64,000 nt of DNA from Janthinobacterium rivuli (GTDB lineage Bacteria > Pseudomonadota > Gammaproteobacteria > Burkholderiales > Burkholderiaceae_D), in the NCBI RefSeq assembly GCF_029690045.1, contig NZ_CP121464.1, positions 4,526,001 through 4,590,000 of the forward strand, given 5' to 3'. Shown here one piece after another: positions 44,076-53,309 of this stretch. The position numbers were made by a program, and so were the translations under genes. Numbering within the stretch: the first letter of the stretch is position 1; each line of letters starts with the position of its first letter. Under the pieces are notes generated by a model that was given only the letters and a program-made list of their open reading frames with translations, was not told the DNA's origin and ran no database searches.

Positions 44076-45668
44076 TTAGGCCGGGGGCGGCACCGACGGC
44101 AGGCTGACAATCAGGGTGGTGGTCTGGAGCTCGTCATCGACGGCGAAGGCCACCTCGCCGTATTGCGCGCGCGCCAGCAGGCGTGCCGAATACGTGCCCA
44201 GGCCGGTGCCGCCGGACTTACCGTCGGTGACGAACTTGTCAAAGAAGCGTTCGCGTATCGGTTCCGGGATCACACCCTTGTTGACTATCTCGATGCGCAA
44301 CGGGCTTCCGGCGTACAGCGTGGCAATGACACGGGTGCGCTCTGGCGCCGCCTCGCAGGCGTTCTTGATCAGATTATTCAGCAGCGAATAGGTCAGCATG
44401 GCATCGCCCAGCGCTAGCGGAGCGTCGATGCCGACATCGAAATCGGTGTCGACCGCCAACACCAGCTGCTTACCCGCGTAAGTGGCGCGTGCCGTCTCCA
44501 CCACCCGCCGCAGCATGTCGCTGATGGGAAGCAGCGCTGCATGGAGCACGTATTTTTCCGTCTCGATCTTGTACAGCTCGGTCGACAGGTTGACCATGTC
44601 TGTCACCTGCAGCATGGCCTGCTCCGCCAGCCGCAAATGCTCAAGTTGTCGTCGGTCCAGGTCGGCGGCGTCGATCAGCGACTGCACGATGCCGATGGCG
44701 CCGGCTAGTGGCCCCTTGAGGTCGTGCCGCGTCATGGCCTCAACGTCATCGCGCAGGCGGGCGATGGCCAGCATATTATCGTAGTCGGTCTGCAAGTGAC
44801 GCCGCAGCTCGACGTAGCGCATGAAGTTGTCGACCCGAAGCTTGAGCTGGACCGGGTCGATTGGTTTGGTAATGAAGTCCACCGCACCCAACTCCATGCC
44901 CTGCAGGCGCGCGGCGTCGTCGGTCAGGGCTGTGACGAAGATTATGGGCACGTTTTCCGCGCCGGGATGCTGGCGCATGCGGCGCGCCACTTCAAACCCG
45001 TCCATGCCAGGCATCATCACGTCCAACAGCACCAGGTCGGGTGGCGTGTCGCTGCAGCACAGAGCCAACGCTTTCTCGCCGTTGTGCGCTGCCTTGATGC
45101 GGTAGCGGCCCTTGAACACATTGGCCAGCACGTACAAGTTGTCGGCAGTGTCATCGACCAGGAGCAAGGTCGGCGGCAACGGTTGCGGCGGTGGCAAATG
45201 AACCACAGCCGGTGGCACGACGACGACATCGTCTACGATTACAGCAACGAGCGGCGCATCGATGTTCGTGTCCGGCACTGGTGGTGCAACCTGGTGCGCC
45301 ATCGCGCGCTTGATGCTGGTGGCCAGCCGGCCCGCCGTGTAGGGTTTGACCAGCAGGTCGCTGACACCGCTGCTGATGGCCGTTTCGATGCGGCTGCGCT
45401 CGGCCTCGGCGGTGATCATAATGAACGGCATGTGCATATGGCGCGGACTGGAGCGTATCATCTGCAGTAGGGCGATGCCGGTCAACGCTGGCATATTCCA
45501 GTCGGAGATCACCAAATCATAACGCTTGCGCTCAATCATGCGCCAAGCTTCGGCTCCATCGGATGCGAGCTCCACCGCCCCATAGCCGAGCGAGGTCAGT
45601 TGGCCAGCAGTGACCTTGCGCATTGTTTCGACGTCGTCGACCACCAGTATTCTCAGCACTTCTGCCAT
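44076..45668 (-). CDS. REC-REC histidine kinase
   Basis: A 530-residue protein with unusual order: CheY-like receiver 1 (about 5-125, Asp in LVISDWNMPAL), a Pro/Val-rich linker (about 135-185), receiver 2 (about 187-305, Asp in LVLLDVMMPGM, Lys in FITKPIDP), then a kinase core with the phosphoacceptor His near 313 (MTRHDLKGPLAGAIG) and an ATPase domain (NNLIKNACEAAP, GTGLGTYSARLLA). No membrane segments. The ATG at 45668 has a G-rich tract upstream; an ATG 12 bases earlier is possible. It is convergent with the hybrid kinase, 26 bases apart, and probably works in the same relay. Confidence 0.88.
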   Translation of the reverse strand: MAEVLRILVVDDVETMRKVTAGQLTSLGYGAVELASDGAEAWRMIERKRYDLVISDWNMPALTGIALLQMIRSSPRHMHMPFIMITAEAERSRIETAISSGVSDLLVKPYTAGRLATSIKRAMAHQVAPPVPDTNIDAPLVAVIVDDVVVVPPAVVHLPPPQPLPPTLLLVDDTADNLYVLANVFKGRYRIKAAHNGEKALALCCSDTPPDLVLLDVMMPGMDGFEVARRMRQHPGAENVPIIFVTALTDDAARLQGMELGAVDFITKPIDPVQLKLRVDNFMRYVELRRHLQTDYDNMLAIARLRDDVEAMTRHDLKGPLAGAIGIVQSLIDAADLDRRQLEHLRLAEQAMLQVTDMVNLSTELYKIETEKYVLHAALLPISDMLRRVVETARATYAGKQLVLAVDTDFDVGIDAPLALGDAMLTYSLLNNLIKNACEAAPERTRVIATLYAGSPLRIEIVNKGVIPEPIRERFFDKFVTDGKSGGTGLGTYSARLLARAQYGEVAFAVDDELQTTTLIVSLPSVPPPA

Positions 45669-45688
45669 GTCGCCCCCCATGTCGGGCC

Positions 45689-45728
45689 TGCTACATTGCG
45701 TAGCAGACCGCCTCATTTATTATGAGGC
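45689..45728 (-). promoter_or_regulatory. Two leader hairpins upstream of the REC-REC kinase
   Basis: TGCTAC/GTAGCA (45689-45694 with 45700-45705) and GCCTCAT/ATGAGGC (45710-45716 with 45722-45728) lie 20-60 bases before the kinase ATG. The second is followed by T7 on the plus strand, so it might also act as a plus-strand terminator, although no plus-strand gene ends nearby. Role unproven. Confidence 0.4.
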
Positions 45729-46210
45729 ATTTTTTTGCTGGGTTGGAGCAAAAACATTTCAACCCATCGTTATTATGTTATAAGGCACAAATAGTGTGAC
45801 ATGAAAAAACGGTGACCATTCTGCTTTGTTCGCGCTAGTAGCCGACGACGTGTTAGCCACGATCTACGGCAGTTCAAGCAGATAGGACTGGCCCACAGCG
45901 CAATACGAAGAAAAAATCGCGGTACCATCGAAGGCTATCAATCGGTGGAATACGGCCTCACCGCGTCGGCTAGCGGAATACTTCACCTGAAGCTCAAGAG
46001 GAGCAATCACTCAGCATTTCAACTTCAGTCCGCCTGGCAGGGATTAAGATGTGTTCATTGGCTCGCGTGACGGAACGACTCCTACCCAAATAGCCGCCAA
46101 CTTCGGCTTCTGGCCGATACCGCACAGTCAAAATGATTCAGTGCACGAACTTACTGCCTTCAGCGCCAGCAAGAGGTTTGGTCCGGTGCGCCAAGTCCTC
46201 TCACTGTCAC
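45729..46210. other. Intergenic region without an identifiable gene
   Basis: About 480 bases of lower GC than the neighbours. Short frames exist (for example 46051-46245 on the plus strand), but none has a ribosome binding site or a recognisable product, and that one runs into the end of the DUF4153 gene. It may contain decayed mobile DNA; I cannot identify it. Confidence 0.5.
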
Positions 46211-48055
46211 TTACGGCCCCGGCGCCGTCTCATCGGGGCAGCTGACCTCATCCTCTGGCGTATATAAGGTCATCGGCACGCGCTGGCCGTCGACTTCCAG
46301 TTCGCGCACTTTCGGCGGCACCAGCTGGAACTCGCCCGCCTGCAGTTTCTCGCGCAGGGGCTTGCAGCGCAGGGCATCCGTGGGGATTTGCCCGCGCGCG
46401 ATCCAGCTGCCGTCGTCCTTTTCCGCCAGCAACACCGACGAGGCACGCGGGTCATTGCTGATCAGCAGCACGTCCTGCTTGCCATCGCCATCGAAATCGA
46501 GCAGGTAGGCATCGCACTGCGGCCCTGCCCGTTTCAAACAGGCGGGCAGGCGCCAGGCCGGGCTCACTTGCGTCCAGTCCTGGCGCAGGAAACTCTCCGG
46601 CAACTTCGCCGTGGCCGGGCGCAGGGTCAGGTTGATCGACACGTCGCTCAGCGCCCCCGTCTCGTCGAGGCGGTTCTGGCGCTTGAGCATGGCTTCGGCA
46701 CGGGCCCGCACGATGGCCACGTCTGGCCCCGTCGTGCGTTTCGTCAACTCCTGCAAGGCTGCCTGGCCATAGCGGGCGCCCTGGAAGCGCAGGTATTCGA
46801 AATCGAACTTGTCCACGCCGATCTTGCCGCTGTCCAGGCGCGCCATCTGGCTGGCCACGGAAATGCGGGCCGGGTCGGCCAGGGGCGAGAACAGGGCGAA
46901 CAGCACCAGCAGGGTGACGCCGGCAGTGGCCACATTGACGTTGGCGATCAGGTGCAGCCAGTCGCCATACTTGCTGGCCGCCCAGGCATAGCCGGCGGCG
47001 TAGCAGGTGGCGACCAGCAGGCAGGCGGCAGCGATCAGGCGGTCGGACGTCCAGCCATGCGACATCACGCGCAGGGTCAGCGCATAGATGGCGATGCCCA
47101 CCACCCATGGCAGCAGCAGGCAAGCCAGGCGCGTGCCCAGGCGGATGCCGCGCGCCACGCCATGGCCCACTTCGCCATTCTGGAAGGCGGCATTGATCAG
47201 CACCACCAGCACGCCGGCCATGCCCAGCAGCACGGACGCCGCATGGCGCGTGGCCCACAGGCGCTCGAAGCCGATGAAGGGCAAGGTCAGCAGGAAACCG
47301 GAGACGAGCACGGCGGCGATCGGCATCAGCCACGACAGCAGCACCAGCAGCAAGGTGCGGATGCCGCGCACGATGGACGGACGCACGTCCGTGATGTGGA
47401 TGGCAAACGAAAACGCGAAACAGATGACGGGAATCACGAACCAGGCCTGGCCCAGCAGTTTTTTCAGGAAACTCAGTTTGATGAGCAGGAACAATTGCCC
47501 ACCCAGCCACAGCACCAGCCACAGGCCCAGCACGAACAGCAGGGAAAACAGCAGCTGGATGCCGAGCTTCCAGGCGATTTCAAAATAGGTCGGGTAGCGG
47601 GCGATGCGCTGGCCATCCTGGGCGCTGGCCAGCACCAGCGCGTGGGCGATATAAAAACCCACGACGCAAAAACCGAACAGCTGGGCGGAGATCACGCGCA
47701 GCGGTGCGCCCGGCTTGTAGTTGCCCCATATCACGTGCTCGGCGCCGCGCGCCACGTCATGCCAGGCCAGCACGGCCATCACGACGGCGGCGCCCGCCAT
47801 CCACAGGCCGATGCGCTTGATCGACATATGGCCCAGGCTGGACACCAGCAGGATCGGTAGAAGCAAGCTGATCAGCATCAACGGACCGAGCAGGTAGGCT
47901 TCCGTGGCGGGCCACACCTTGTCTTGCGCCGTGCTGTACAGCCAGTACAGCAGCAAACCTTGCAGCAGGCCCGTCACCAGGCGCGTCACCGCGATGCGCG
48001 GCGCCACCACCGGATCGAGCAACGCCATGTTTTTTCCTGCGACATCCTGCTGCAT
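46211..48055 (-). CDS. DUF4153 polytopic membrane protein
   Basis: A 614-residue protein with about 11-12 hydrophobic segments in residues 20-385 (for example LGIQLLFSLLFVLGLWLVLW) and a soluble C-terminal domain (about 390-614). That domain contains FDFEYLRFQGARYGQAALQE and a calcium-loop-like DFDGDGKQDVLL. The N-terminal part matches the DUF4153 family; its function is unknown. The start is taken at ATG 48055, which has GAGG six bases upstream; an ATG two codons earlier directly abuts the same GAGG. No operon partner. Confidence 0.82.
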   Translation of the reverse strand: MQQDVAGKNMALLDPVVAPRIAVTRLVTGLLQGLLLYWLYSTAQDKVWPATEAYLLGPLMLISLLLPILLVSSLGHMSIKRIGLWMAGAAVVMAVLAWHDVARGAEHVIWGNYKPGAPLRVISAQLFGFCVVGFYIAHALVLASAQDGQRIARYPTYFEIAWKLGIQLLFSLLFVLGLWLVLWLGGQLFLLIKLSFLKKLLGQAWFVIPVICFAFSFAIHITDVRPSIVRGIRTLLLVLLSWLMPIAAVLVSGFLLTLPFIGFERLWATRHAASVLLGMAGVLVVLINAAFQNGEVGHGVARGIRLGTRLACLLLPWVVGIAIYALTLRVMSHGWTSDRLIAAACLLVATCYAAGYAWAASKYGDWLHLIANVNVATAGVTLLVLFALFSPLADPARISVASQMARLDSGKIGVDKFDFEYLRFQGARYGQAALQELTKRTTGPDVAIVRARAEAMLKRQNRLDETGALSDVSINLTLRPATAKLPESFLRQDWTQVSPAWRLPACLKRAGPQCDAYLLDFDGDGKQDVLLISNDPRASSVLLAEKDDGSWIARGQIPTDALRCKPLREKLQAGEFQLVPPKVRELEVDGQRVPMTLYTPEDEVSCPDETAPGP

Positions 48056-48130
48056 AATCATCCTCTTAATAGTCGTTCATTGCAGTCATTGCTGTACTGC
48101 GAGCACGGCCATTATTGCATTTCGTTATCG

Positions 48131-48568
48131 TCATCTCAACAGCGATTCGCGCGCATGCCCTCCCCGCGCGTCTTCGCTGCGGCGCAATGGCAGGCTTTGC
48201 GCGAGGCCCCAGGCCAGTTCCGGCACGAGGAACAGCCACAGCACGGGTTGGCCCGTCACCAGCAGCGCCCACGCCATCCAGGTGGAAAACATATAGCGCG
48301 CCGCCGCGTCGTAGCGGCCGAAGCGCGGCTGCGGGTCCAGCATGCGCAGCACCGACCAGACCATCACCACGCTGCCGAACAAGCTGCTGATGAGCAGATG
48401 AAACGGTCCGAAGACGGGCAGCGGCAGGCCGCCCAGGCTCACGTTGAGCGCGTTCAAGTGTTCGCGCAGCAGCAAAAATGTCCATGGCGTGGTAAACGGG
48501 GCAATCATGAGCACATCATAAATGGCGCTGGCGCGCACCACGCGGCGGAAGGCGGAAACGGACAACAT
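48131..48568 (-). CDS. Small integral membrane protein, 145 aa
   Basis: A 145-residue protein with about four membrane segments (around IYDVLMIAPFTTPWTFLLL, FHLLISSLFGSVVMVWSVLR, YMFSTWMAWALLVTG and VLWLFLVPELAWGLA) and an Arg-rich tail. ATG 48568 has AGGAG five bases upstream. It is divergent from a MerR regulator with an operator-like dyad between them, so the regulator probably controls it. Family not recognised. Confidence 0.75.
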   Translation of the reverse strand: MLSVSAFRRVVRASAIYDVLMIAPFTTPWTFLLLREHLNALNVSLGGLPLPVFGPFHLLISSLFGSVVMVWSVLRMLDPQPRFGRYDAAARYMFSTWMAWALLVTGQPVLWLFLVPELAWGLAQSLPLRRSEDARGGHARESLLR

Positions 48569-48604
48569 GGGAACTCCTGGTTATGGAAAGCACCCATGAT
48601 CGAG

Positions 48605-48622
48605 CTTGGAGTACACTCCATG
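48605..48622. promoter_or_regulatory. MerR-type operator dyad
   Basis: CTTGGAGT-AC-ACTCCATG, seven of eight positions symmetrical, midway between the divergent membrane-protein and merR genes. CTTGGAGT..ACTCCAAG dyads are typical of sites bound by MerR-family regulators within an over-long promoter spacer. A TTATGA -10-like element follows about 22 bases after TTGGAG on the merR side. Confidence 0.65.
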
Positions 48623-48648
48623 GTCAAGCATTTTATGAAAGAAATTCC

Positions 48649-49032
48649 ATGCAGATCGGTGAGATGGCGCAGGCGACGGGCTTGAGCCGCGATACCCTGC
48701 GCTTTTACGAAAAGCGGGGCTTGCTGCGCGCGCGCCGTGGCGCGAATGGCTACCGCGACTACCCGCCCGAGGCGGCGGACTGGCTGCGCTACCTGCGCAC
48801 GGCGCAGCAACTGGGTTTTACGCTGGCCGAAATCGAGGCCGACATGCCGCTGCTAGCGGCCGCCGGCGATCCCGCCACGGCGGACCTGCTGCGCGCGGCC
48901 TTGGCGCGCAAGCTGGGCGAAATCGATGCGCGCATCGCCGGATTGACGCAATTGCGCGGCGAACTGGTGCTGCGTATGGGGCCGCAGGCGGCCGCGTGTC
49001 CATTGCGGGGCGATACCGTTGCAGCGCACTAA
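48649..49032 (+). CDS. MerR-family transcriptional regulator
   Basis: A 127-residue regulator. The N-terminal winged helix is MQIGEMAQATGLSRDTLRFY then EKRGLLRARRGANGYRDYPP, followed by a dimerisation helix ending in AACPLRGDTVAAH. The effector region has only one Cys near the end, unlike metal sensors with paired Cys, so the signal is not obviously a metal. The dyad at 48605-48622 lies directly upstream. It probably regulates itself and the divergent small membrane protein. ATG 48649 gives the canonical MerR N-terminus. Confidence 0.9.
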   Translation: MQIGEMAQATGLSRDTLRFYEKRGLLRARRGANGYRDYPPEAADWLRYLRTAQQLGFTLAEIEADMPLLAAAGDPATADLLRAALARKLGEIDARIAGLTQLRGELVLRMGPQAAACPLRGDTVAAH

Positions 49033-49267
49033 ATTACTGCCGTGGCTCTTCCTGCTGGACGCAGGCGGCGCGCAGGGCGCCGAACTGGCCTGCGGCGACT
49101 TCCTGTCCCGGCTGGGCAAGAAGCCCGCGTATCTCGTCTACCTGGGTTGCCAGCAAAACAGGGAGCGCCAGGACCAGCTGTTCGAGGCCCGCTACGAAGT
49201 CGATGGCAAGCATGCGCAGCAGGCGGAAGCGTATCTGCGGCGCTGCCCTGGTGGGATAGGCTCTTAG
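49019..49267 (+). pseudogene. Truncated DUF4952-like protein gene
   Basis: An 82-codon frame, possibly starting at TTG 49019 with GGGG upstream, overlapping the merR end. It encodes a signal-peptide-like start (KLLPWLFLLDAGGAQGAE) and then ACGDFLSRLGKKPAYLVYLG and FEARYEVDGKHAQQAEAYLR. That core resembles DUF4952 proteins, but the normal C-terminal half with its conserved Cys/Trp is replaced by CPGGIGS and a stop. The frame then meets the end of rraA (4-base overlap). It is probably a gene truncated by deletion. Confidence 0.45.
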
Positions 49268-49758
49268 TCGAGTTCCTGCCGCGCCACCAGGATGCCATCC
49301 GCATCGGCGTAGATCCAGTCGCCCGGATGCACGGCCACGCCGCTGATCTGCACGCGCACGTCGCGCTGGCCGGCGCCCGTCTTGTTGCTCTTGCGCGGAT
49401 GCGTGGCCAGGGCGCGCACGCCGATCTGGCAGACATTGATTTCCTCGCTGTCGCGGATGCAGCCATCGACAACGATGCCGGCCCAGCCGTTGCTTTCGGC
49501 CAGCACGCCCAGCTGGCCGCCCACCAGCGCGCGGCGCAGGCTGCCGCCGCCATCGATCACCAGCACATGACCCTGGCCCGGCGTCTCCAGGGTGCTGCGC
49601 ACGAGGGCGTTATCTTCGAACACGTGCAAGGTGGTGGCGGGGCCGCTGAAACGCACGCGCTGGCCAAAGGCGCGGTACACGGGCGGCAACACGGCCAGGG
49701 TGCCGTCGTCCAGCATGGCCGCATAGTCGTCGCACAGGTCGGTGGTGGCAAAGGTCAT
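49264..49758 (-). CDS. rraA: RraA family protein
   Basis: A 164-residue protein of the RraA fold (E. coli RraA is 161). N-terminus [20 protein letters not shown]; core features [40 protein letters not shown] and [17 protein letters not shown]. The Gly-Gly and Arg-Asp residues are those that bind substrate and metal in the aldolase members. Homologues either inhibit RNase E or are 4-hydroxy-4-methyl-2-oxoglutarate/oxaloacetate aldolases; sequence alone does not decide. ATG 49758 has AAGGA six bases upstream. It is 32 bases downstream of the MFS gene, probably one operon. Confidence 0.92.
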   Translation of the reverse strand: MTFATTDLCDDYAAMLDDGTLAVLPPVYRAFGQRVRFSGPATTLHVFEDNALVRSTLETPGQGHVLVIDGGGSLRRALVGGQLGVLAESNGWAGIVVDGCIRDSEEINVCQIGVRALATHPRKSNKTGAGQRDVRVQISGVAVHPGDWIYADADGILVARQELD

Positions 49759-49790
49759 GGGAATTCCTTTCGTGGCAGATGGCAACGATT

Positions 49791-51026
49791 CTATGCCTTT
49801 TGCAACGCCGCGGCACGTGTTTTGCCGCCCACGCCCACGGCCGTGGCAATCGCCAGCGCCTGGAACAGGCCGATGAAGACGAACAGCATGGCCGGATGGT
49901 CGCCATCCATCAGCGCGCCAAAGAACAGGGGGCCGACGGCCAGGCCGCTGTCGAGGCCCGAATACACGACGCCGTACACGCGCCCGGTGGCATTTTTCGG
50001 CGCCGCCGCGCGTATCATCAGGTCGCGCGACGGCCCCGCCACGCCGGACGTCAAGCCGATGGCGCCCATCAGCACCACTGCGCCCCAGGCCGGCACGACG
50101 GCCATGGCCAGCAGCACGGCCAGCAGCGCGGCGGCGGAAAAGGCGATCGCCACGTTGCGGTCCGGCTGCTTGCTGCGCGCACCCACCACGCCGCCGGCCA
50201 GCATGCCCACGGCCGAAGCCAGCATGTAGGCCGTGTAGGCGCTGGTGGCCAGCGCCAGGCTCATGCCATACAGCTTGACGAGGGCCACGCTGGCAAAGCT
50301 CTGGATGCCGCCCAGGGCGATGGCGGTAATCAAAAAGAAGGCAAAGCACATCCACACGGCCGGCAGGCGCAGGAAGTCCAAGGTGCCTTCGCCGCCAGCC
50401 GCCTGGCCTGGCGCGGCCTTTTTCACGGGCTCGGGGCGGATGGCGTGGCGGTTCAGGAACAGGATCAGCAGCACGCCAAACGGCAGCACGGCCGCGCATT
50501 GCAGCGCCACCCGCCAGTCATAATGGGTGGCAACATACGTCATGAACAGGGGCGCCAGGGCCCAGCCGATGTTGCCGCTGATGCCATGCACGGAAAAGCC
50601 GTAGGCCACGCGGGCCGCCGACACGCGCTGGTTGAGGATGGTGTAATCGGCCGGATGGAACACGCTGTTGCCCATGCCTGCCAGCATGGCGCCCAGCATC
50701 AGCGCCGCATAGCTGTGCGCGGTAGACAGGGCCAGCGCCGACACGCCCAGCAAGAAGATGCCGGAAAACAACACGGCACGGGCGCCGAAGCGGTCGACGA
50801 CAAAGCCGGCCAGCGCCTGCCCCACGCCCGAGATGATGAAGAACACCGTCATCAGCAGGCCCAGCTCGGCATACGACAGGCCGAAGGCCGGTTTCAGCCA
50901 GACGAACAGGGCCGCGAGGATCAAATGGTAGAAGTGCGACACGCCATGCGCCAGCCCCACCAGGCCGATGACGCGGGCGTCGCTGCGCAAGGTGGGAATT
51001 TCGGATGCCGAGTGAGTTGTGATCAT
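49791..51026 (-). CDS. MFS transporter
   Basis: A 411-residue 12-helix transporter. N-terminal motif [20 protein letters not shown], loop [19 protein letters not shown] and helix [17 protein letters not shown] are reminiscent of fosmidomycin-resistance (Fsr)-type and related MFS exporters. ATG 51026 has AGGG seven bases upstream. rraA follows. An AraC regulator is divergent, with a TCTGT/ACAGA dyad between. This layout resembles the nimR-nimT drug-exporter pair, so export of a toxic compound is plausible (inference). Confidence 0.87.
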   Translation of the reverse strand: MITTHSASEIPTLRSDARVIGLVGLAHGVSHFYHLILAALFVWLKPAFGLSYAELGLLMTVFFIISGVGQALAGFVVDRFGARAVLFSGIFLLGVSALALSTAHSYAALMLGAMLAGMGNSVFHPADYTILNQRVSAARVAYGFSVHGISGNIGWALAPLFMTYVATHYDWRVALQCAAVLPFGVLLILFLNRHAIRPEPVKKAAPGQAAGGEGTLDFLRLPAVWMCFAFFLITAIALGGIQSFASVALVKLYGMSLALATSAYTAYMLASAVGMLAGGVVGARSKQPDRNVAIAFSAAALLAVLLAMAVVPAWGAVVLMGAIGLTSGVAGPSRDLMIRAAAPKNATGRVYGVVYSGLDSGLAVGPLFFGALMDGDHPAMLFVFIGLFQALAIATAVGVGGKTRAAALQKA

Positions 51027-51078
51027 GTCATACCCTGTCTTATACTGGTGAAGCTCAAGTGTATGCAAAATACCATCG

Positions 51079-51094
51079 TCTGTTTTCCGACAGA
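51079..51094. promoter_or_regulatory. Candidate AraC operator between MFS and AraC genes
   Basis: TCTGT-TTTCCG-ACAGA, a 5-bp perfect dyad with flanking TCG...CGA extending it imperfectly, 33 bases before the AraC start and 53 from the MFS start. Position fits control of both divergent genes. Confidence 0.4.
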
Positions 51095-51126
51095 ACGACA
51101 TAATTTATCGAATTAAGGCCAAGCTG

Positions 51127-51927
51127 ATGGGTGTACCTATCCTCCACCATACCCGCATGTGTCCGCCGCGGGAAGCGCCCAGCGCGACCATCCCCGTGAC
51201 GATGGTCGCGCGCGACCTGCAAACCGATGAATTTCTCTTGCCGCACAGCCATCCATGGGGCCAGGTGACCATGGCGCTCGAAGGCGTGCTGCGCATCACC
51301 GCCAACAACAGCAGCTGGGTGCTGCCACCCATGCGCGCCATCTGGATCGCGCCCAACGTGGAGCATGCCGTCACGATACTGGAAAAAACCCGTTTGCGCC
51401 CCCTGTGCATCCATGCCGCGCGCGCGCCGTTCGCGGGCCGCGACTGCAAGGTGCTGGAAGTGTCGAACCTGCTGCGCCAGCTGATCATGGCGCTGGAGCA
51501 ATTGGACCCGGGCCAGGAACCGGCGCGCGAGGCGCTGCTGGCCGAACTGATCCTCGATGAATTGAAACGCTCGGCCACGCATCCCATCCGCGTGCCCTTG
51601 CCCAGCGACAAGCGCCTGAAAACCCTGTGCGACAGCCTGATCGAGAAACCGGGTTCGCACCAGACCCTGGAACACTGGGCGCAGCAGGTCGGCGCCTCGG
51701 AGCGTACCCTGGCGCGGTTGTTTGAACGAGAATTGGGCATGAGTTTTGGCCAGTGGCGCCAGCAGGTGCGCCTGGCACACGCGGCGCCCCTGATCGCGCG
51801 CGGCGTGCCGCTGTCGCAGGTGGCCGAAGAACTGGGCTACGCCAGCCAGTCAGCCTTTTCCGCCATGTTCAAGAAGACTTTCGGCAGCTCGCCGTCAGCC
51901 TTCTTTGCCCAGGGCGGGCGCCCTTAG
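51127..51927 (+). CDS. AraC-family regulator (NimR-like)
   Basis: A 266-residue regulator. The N-terminal cupin arm has LPHSHPWGQVTMALEGVLRI (the H-S-H-P-W-G-Q motif of NimR-type regulators) and PPMRAIWIAPNVEHAV. The C-terminal AraC domain has LEHWAQQVGASERTLARLFE, then LSQVAEELGYASQSAFSAMF and a final FGSSPSAF. ATG 51127 follows AAGG. It probably controls the divergent MFS-rraA operon. It overlaps the convergent fliD gene by four bases at the stop codons. Confidence 0.9.
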   Translation: MGVPILHHTRMCPPREAPSATIPVTMVARDLQTDEFLLPHSHPWGQVTMALEGVLRITANNSSWVLPPMRAIWIAPNVEHAVTILEKTRLRPLCIHAARAPFAGRDCKVLEVSNLLRQLIMALEQLDPGQEPAREALLAELILDELKRSATHPIRVPLPSDKRLKTLCDSLIEKPGSHQTLEHWAQQVGASERTLARLFERELGMSFGQWRQQVRLAHAAPLIARGVPLSQVAEELGYASQSAFSAMFKKTFGSSPSAFFAQGGRP

Positions 51928-53309
51928 GCCATGAAGTCGAATAAAGAGTTCTTGCCCGTATAACCCGGCAAGGCCGAGTTCGTTCCCATCTGTTCCTGCG
52001 CCGAATACGCTTTCACCAGCGCCTGCGCCTGGGCCGTCAGCGCCTTGGCCAGCACGGCTTTCTTGTTGGTCAGGGTGGTGATGTCCTTGCCGACCGTCTG
52101 CACTTCCTTGCGGATGATGCTCGTTTCGCCCGTCAGCTCGCCGATCTTGCTGACGAACTGATCCGCCACACCCTTGCCGTTATTGGTAAACATCTTGCTG
52201 ACGGCGTCCGGATCGGCCGCGATGGCCGCCTTGAGTTTTTTATCGTCGAGCACCAGCTCGCCACTCTTGCCCAGGGTCACGCCGGCGCTGCCCAGCACCG
52301 ACGAAGGCACACCCGTGCTGGCCGTGCGCAGCACTTGCTCCATCTGCGAACGCACCTGGCCCAGGGCCGTATCGGACTTCAAGTCACCCTGCTGCAGGCT
52401 CTGCAGCTTGCTGTTGAGTTCATTGTAGGCCGTGACGAAGCTGGCCACGTTGGTCGCGATCTGACTGCTGTCCTTGGCGATGACGAGGTCCGTCACACCC
52501 TTTTTCTTCAATTCGATGGTGGCGCCCTCGACAGCCGTCGTCAGAGTATTCGTTGCGCTCTTGATCCCCTTGCCGTCGACGGTCAGCAGCGCATCCTGCG
52601 CCGCGGCCGTCTGCTGCATGCCCTTGCCGGCGCCAGGCGCATAGCTGAGCAGGTTGCTGACGGCCGCGTCGCCGGACACGCTGATGCGCATGCTGCTGTC
52701 GGCGCCGCTCTTGCCGTTCAAGGCCAGCGAGTAGCCATCGGGACCCTTGACCACGCTGGCGTCGATGCCCTGCTGCTTGAGCGCGGCGGCGATGCCGTCG
52801 AGGCTATTGTTGCTGCTGTCAATCGTCAGCGAAATGATCTTGCCGCTGCCTGGCGTAAATTGCTTGCCGTCAGCCGAGCCCACTTCGATCTTGACCAGCG
52901 CGGGCGCACCGGTGCCGATCGGCGCGCTCGAGGATTTCTGCGCGCCGCTGAGCAGGGTCTGTCCCTGCGCCAGTTGCTTGACGTTCAGTTCATGGCTGCC
53001 GCTGGCGGCCTTGTCGGTGGTGGTGGCGCTCAGCACATCCTTGCTGCTGGACGTGGCCGACGTGGCCAGGCCGCTGCCGGCCATGTTCTTGGCCACGGTC
53101 TGAAATTTCGCCAGCGCCGATTGCAACTGGCCCAGGCCCGAGAACTTGGCCTGGTCGCGCGCCAGGCTGGCGTTGAGCTTGACGACGCCCGTGTTCTGCG
53201 ACTGCATCTGGCGCTCCACCTTCGCATACACATCGGCCGAGATATTGCCCTGCGTCGTCTGCTGCGTGTTGTTGGTGTAAGCCCTGCTGTTGATGGTCGA
53301 ATTAAACAT
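51924..53309 (-). CDS. fliD: Flagellar filament capping protein FliD
   Basis: A 461-residue FliD. The N-terminal region has SLARDQAKFSGLGQLQSALA and TDKAASGSHELNVKQLAQGQ (FliD_N). The C-terminal domain has DALLTVDGKGIKSATNTLTT, FVTAYNELNSKLQSL, a stretch MFTNNGKGVADQFV and a final coiled coil ending near LDFMA-type GKNSLFDFMA. FliD pentamers cap the growing flagellum and promote flagellin folding. Start at ATG 53309; the ribosome binding site is weak (GGGAACG). Unusually no fliC, fliS or fliT is adjacent; only a PilZ gene lies upstream on the same strand. Confidence 0.9.
   Translation of the reverse strand: MFNSTINSRAYTNNTQQTTQGNISADVYAKVERQMQSQNTGVVKLNASLARDQAKFSGLGQLQSALAKFQTVAKNMAGSGLATSATSSSKDVLSATTTDKAASGSHELNVKQLAQGQTLLSGAQKSSSAPIGTGAPALVKIEVGSADGKQFTPGSGKIISLTIDSSNNSLDGIAAALKQQGIDASVVKGPDGYSLALNGKSGADSSMRISVSGDAAVSNLLSYAPGAGKGMQQTAAAQDALLTVDGKGIKSATNTLTTAVEGATIELKKKGVTDLVIAKDSSQIATNVASFVTAYNELNSKLQSLQQGDLKSDTALGQVRSQMEQVLRTASTGVPSSVLGSAGVTLGKSGELVLDDKKLKAAIAADPDAVSKMFTNNGKGVADQFVSKIGELTGETSIIRKEVQTVGKDITTLTNKKAVLAKALTAQAQALVKAYSAQEQMGTNSALPGYTGKNSLFDFMA

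Noticed and set aside
46388..47860. A 490-codon plus-strand frame opposite the DUF4153 gene
   Set aside because: The composition (Gln, His, Arg, Gly) is that of a complementary shadow of a membrane protein; the minus-strand frame has membrane helices and a ribosome binding site.
49779..51116. A 445-codon plus-strand frame opposite the MFS transporter
   Set aside because: The minus-strand frame encodes a normal MFS protein with family motifs; the plus-strand frame is a His/Gln/Arg-rich shadow.
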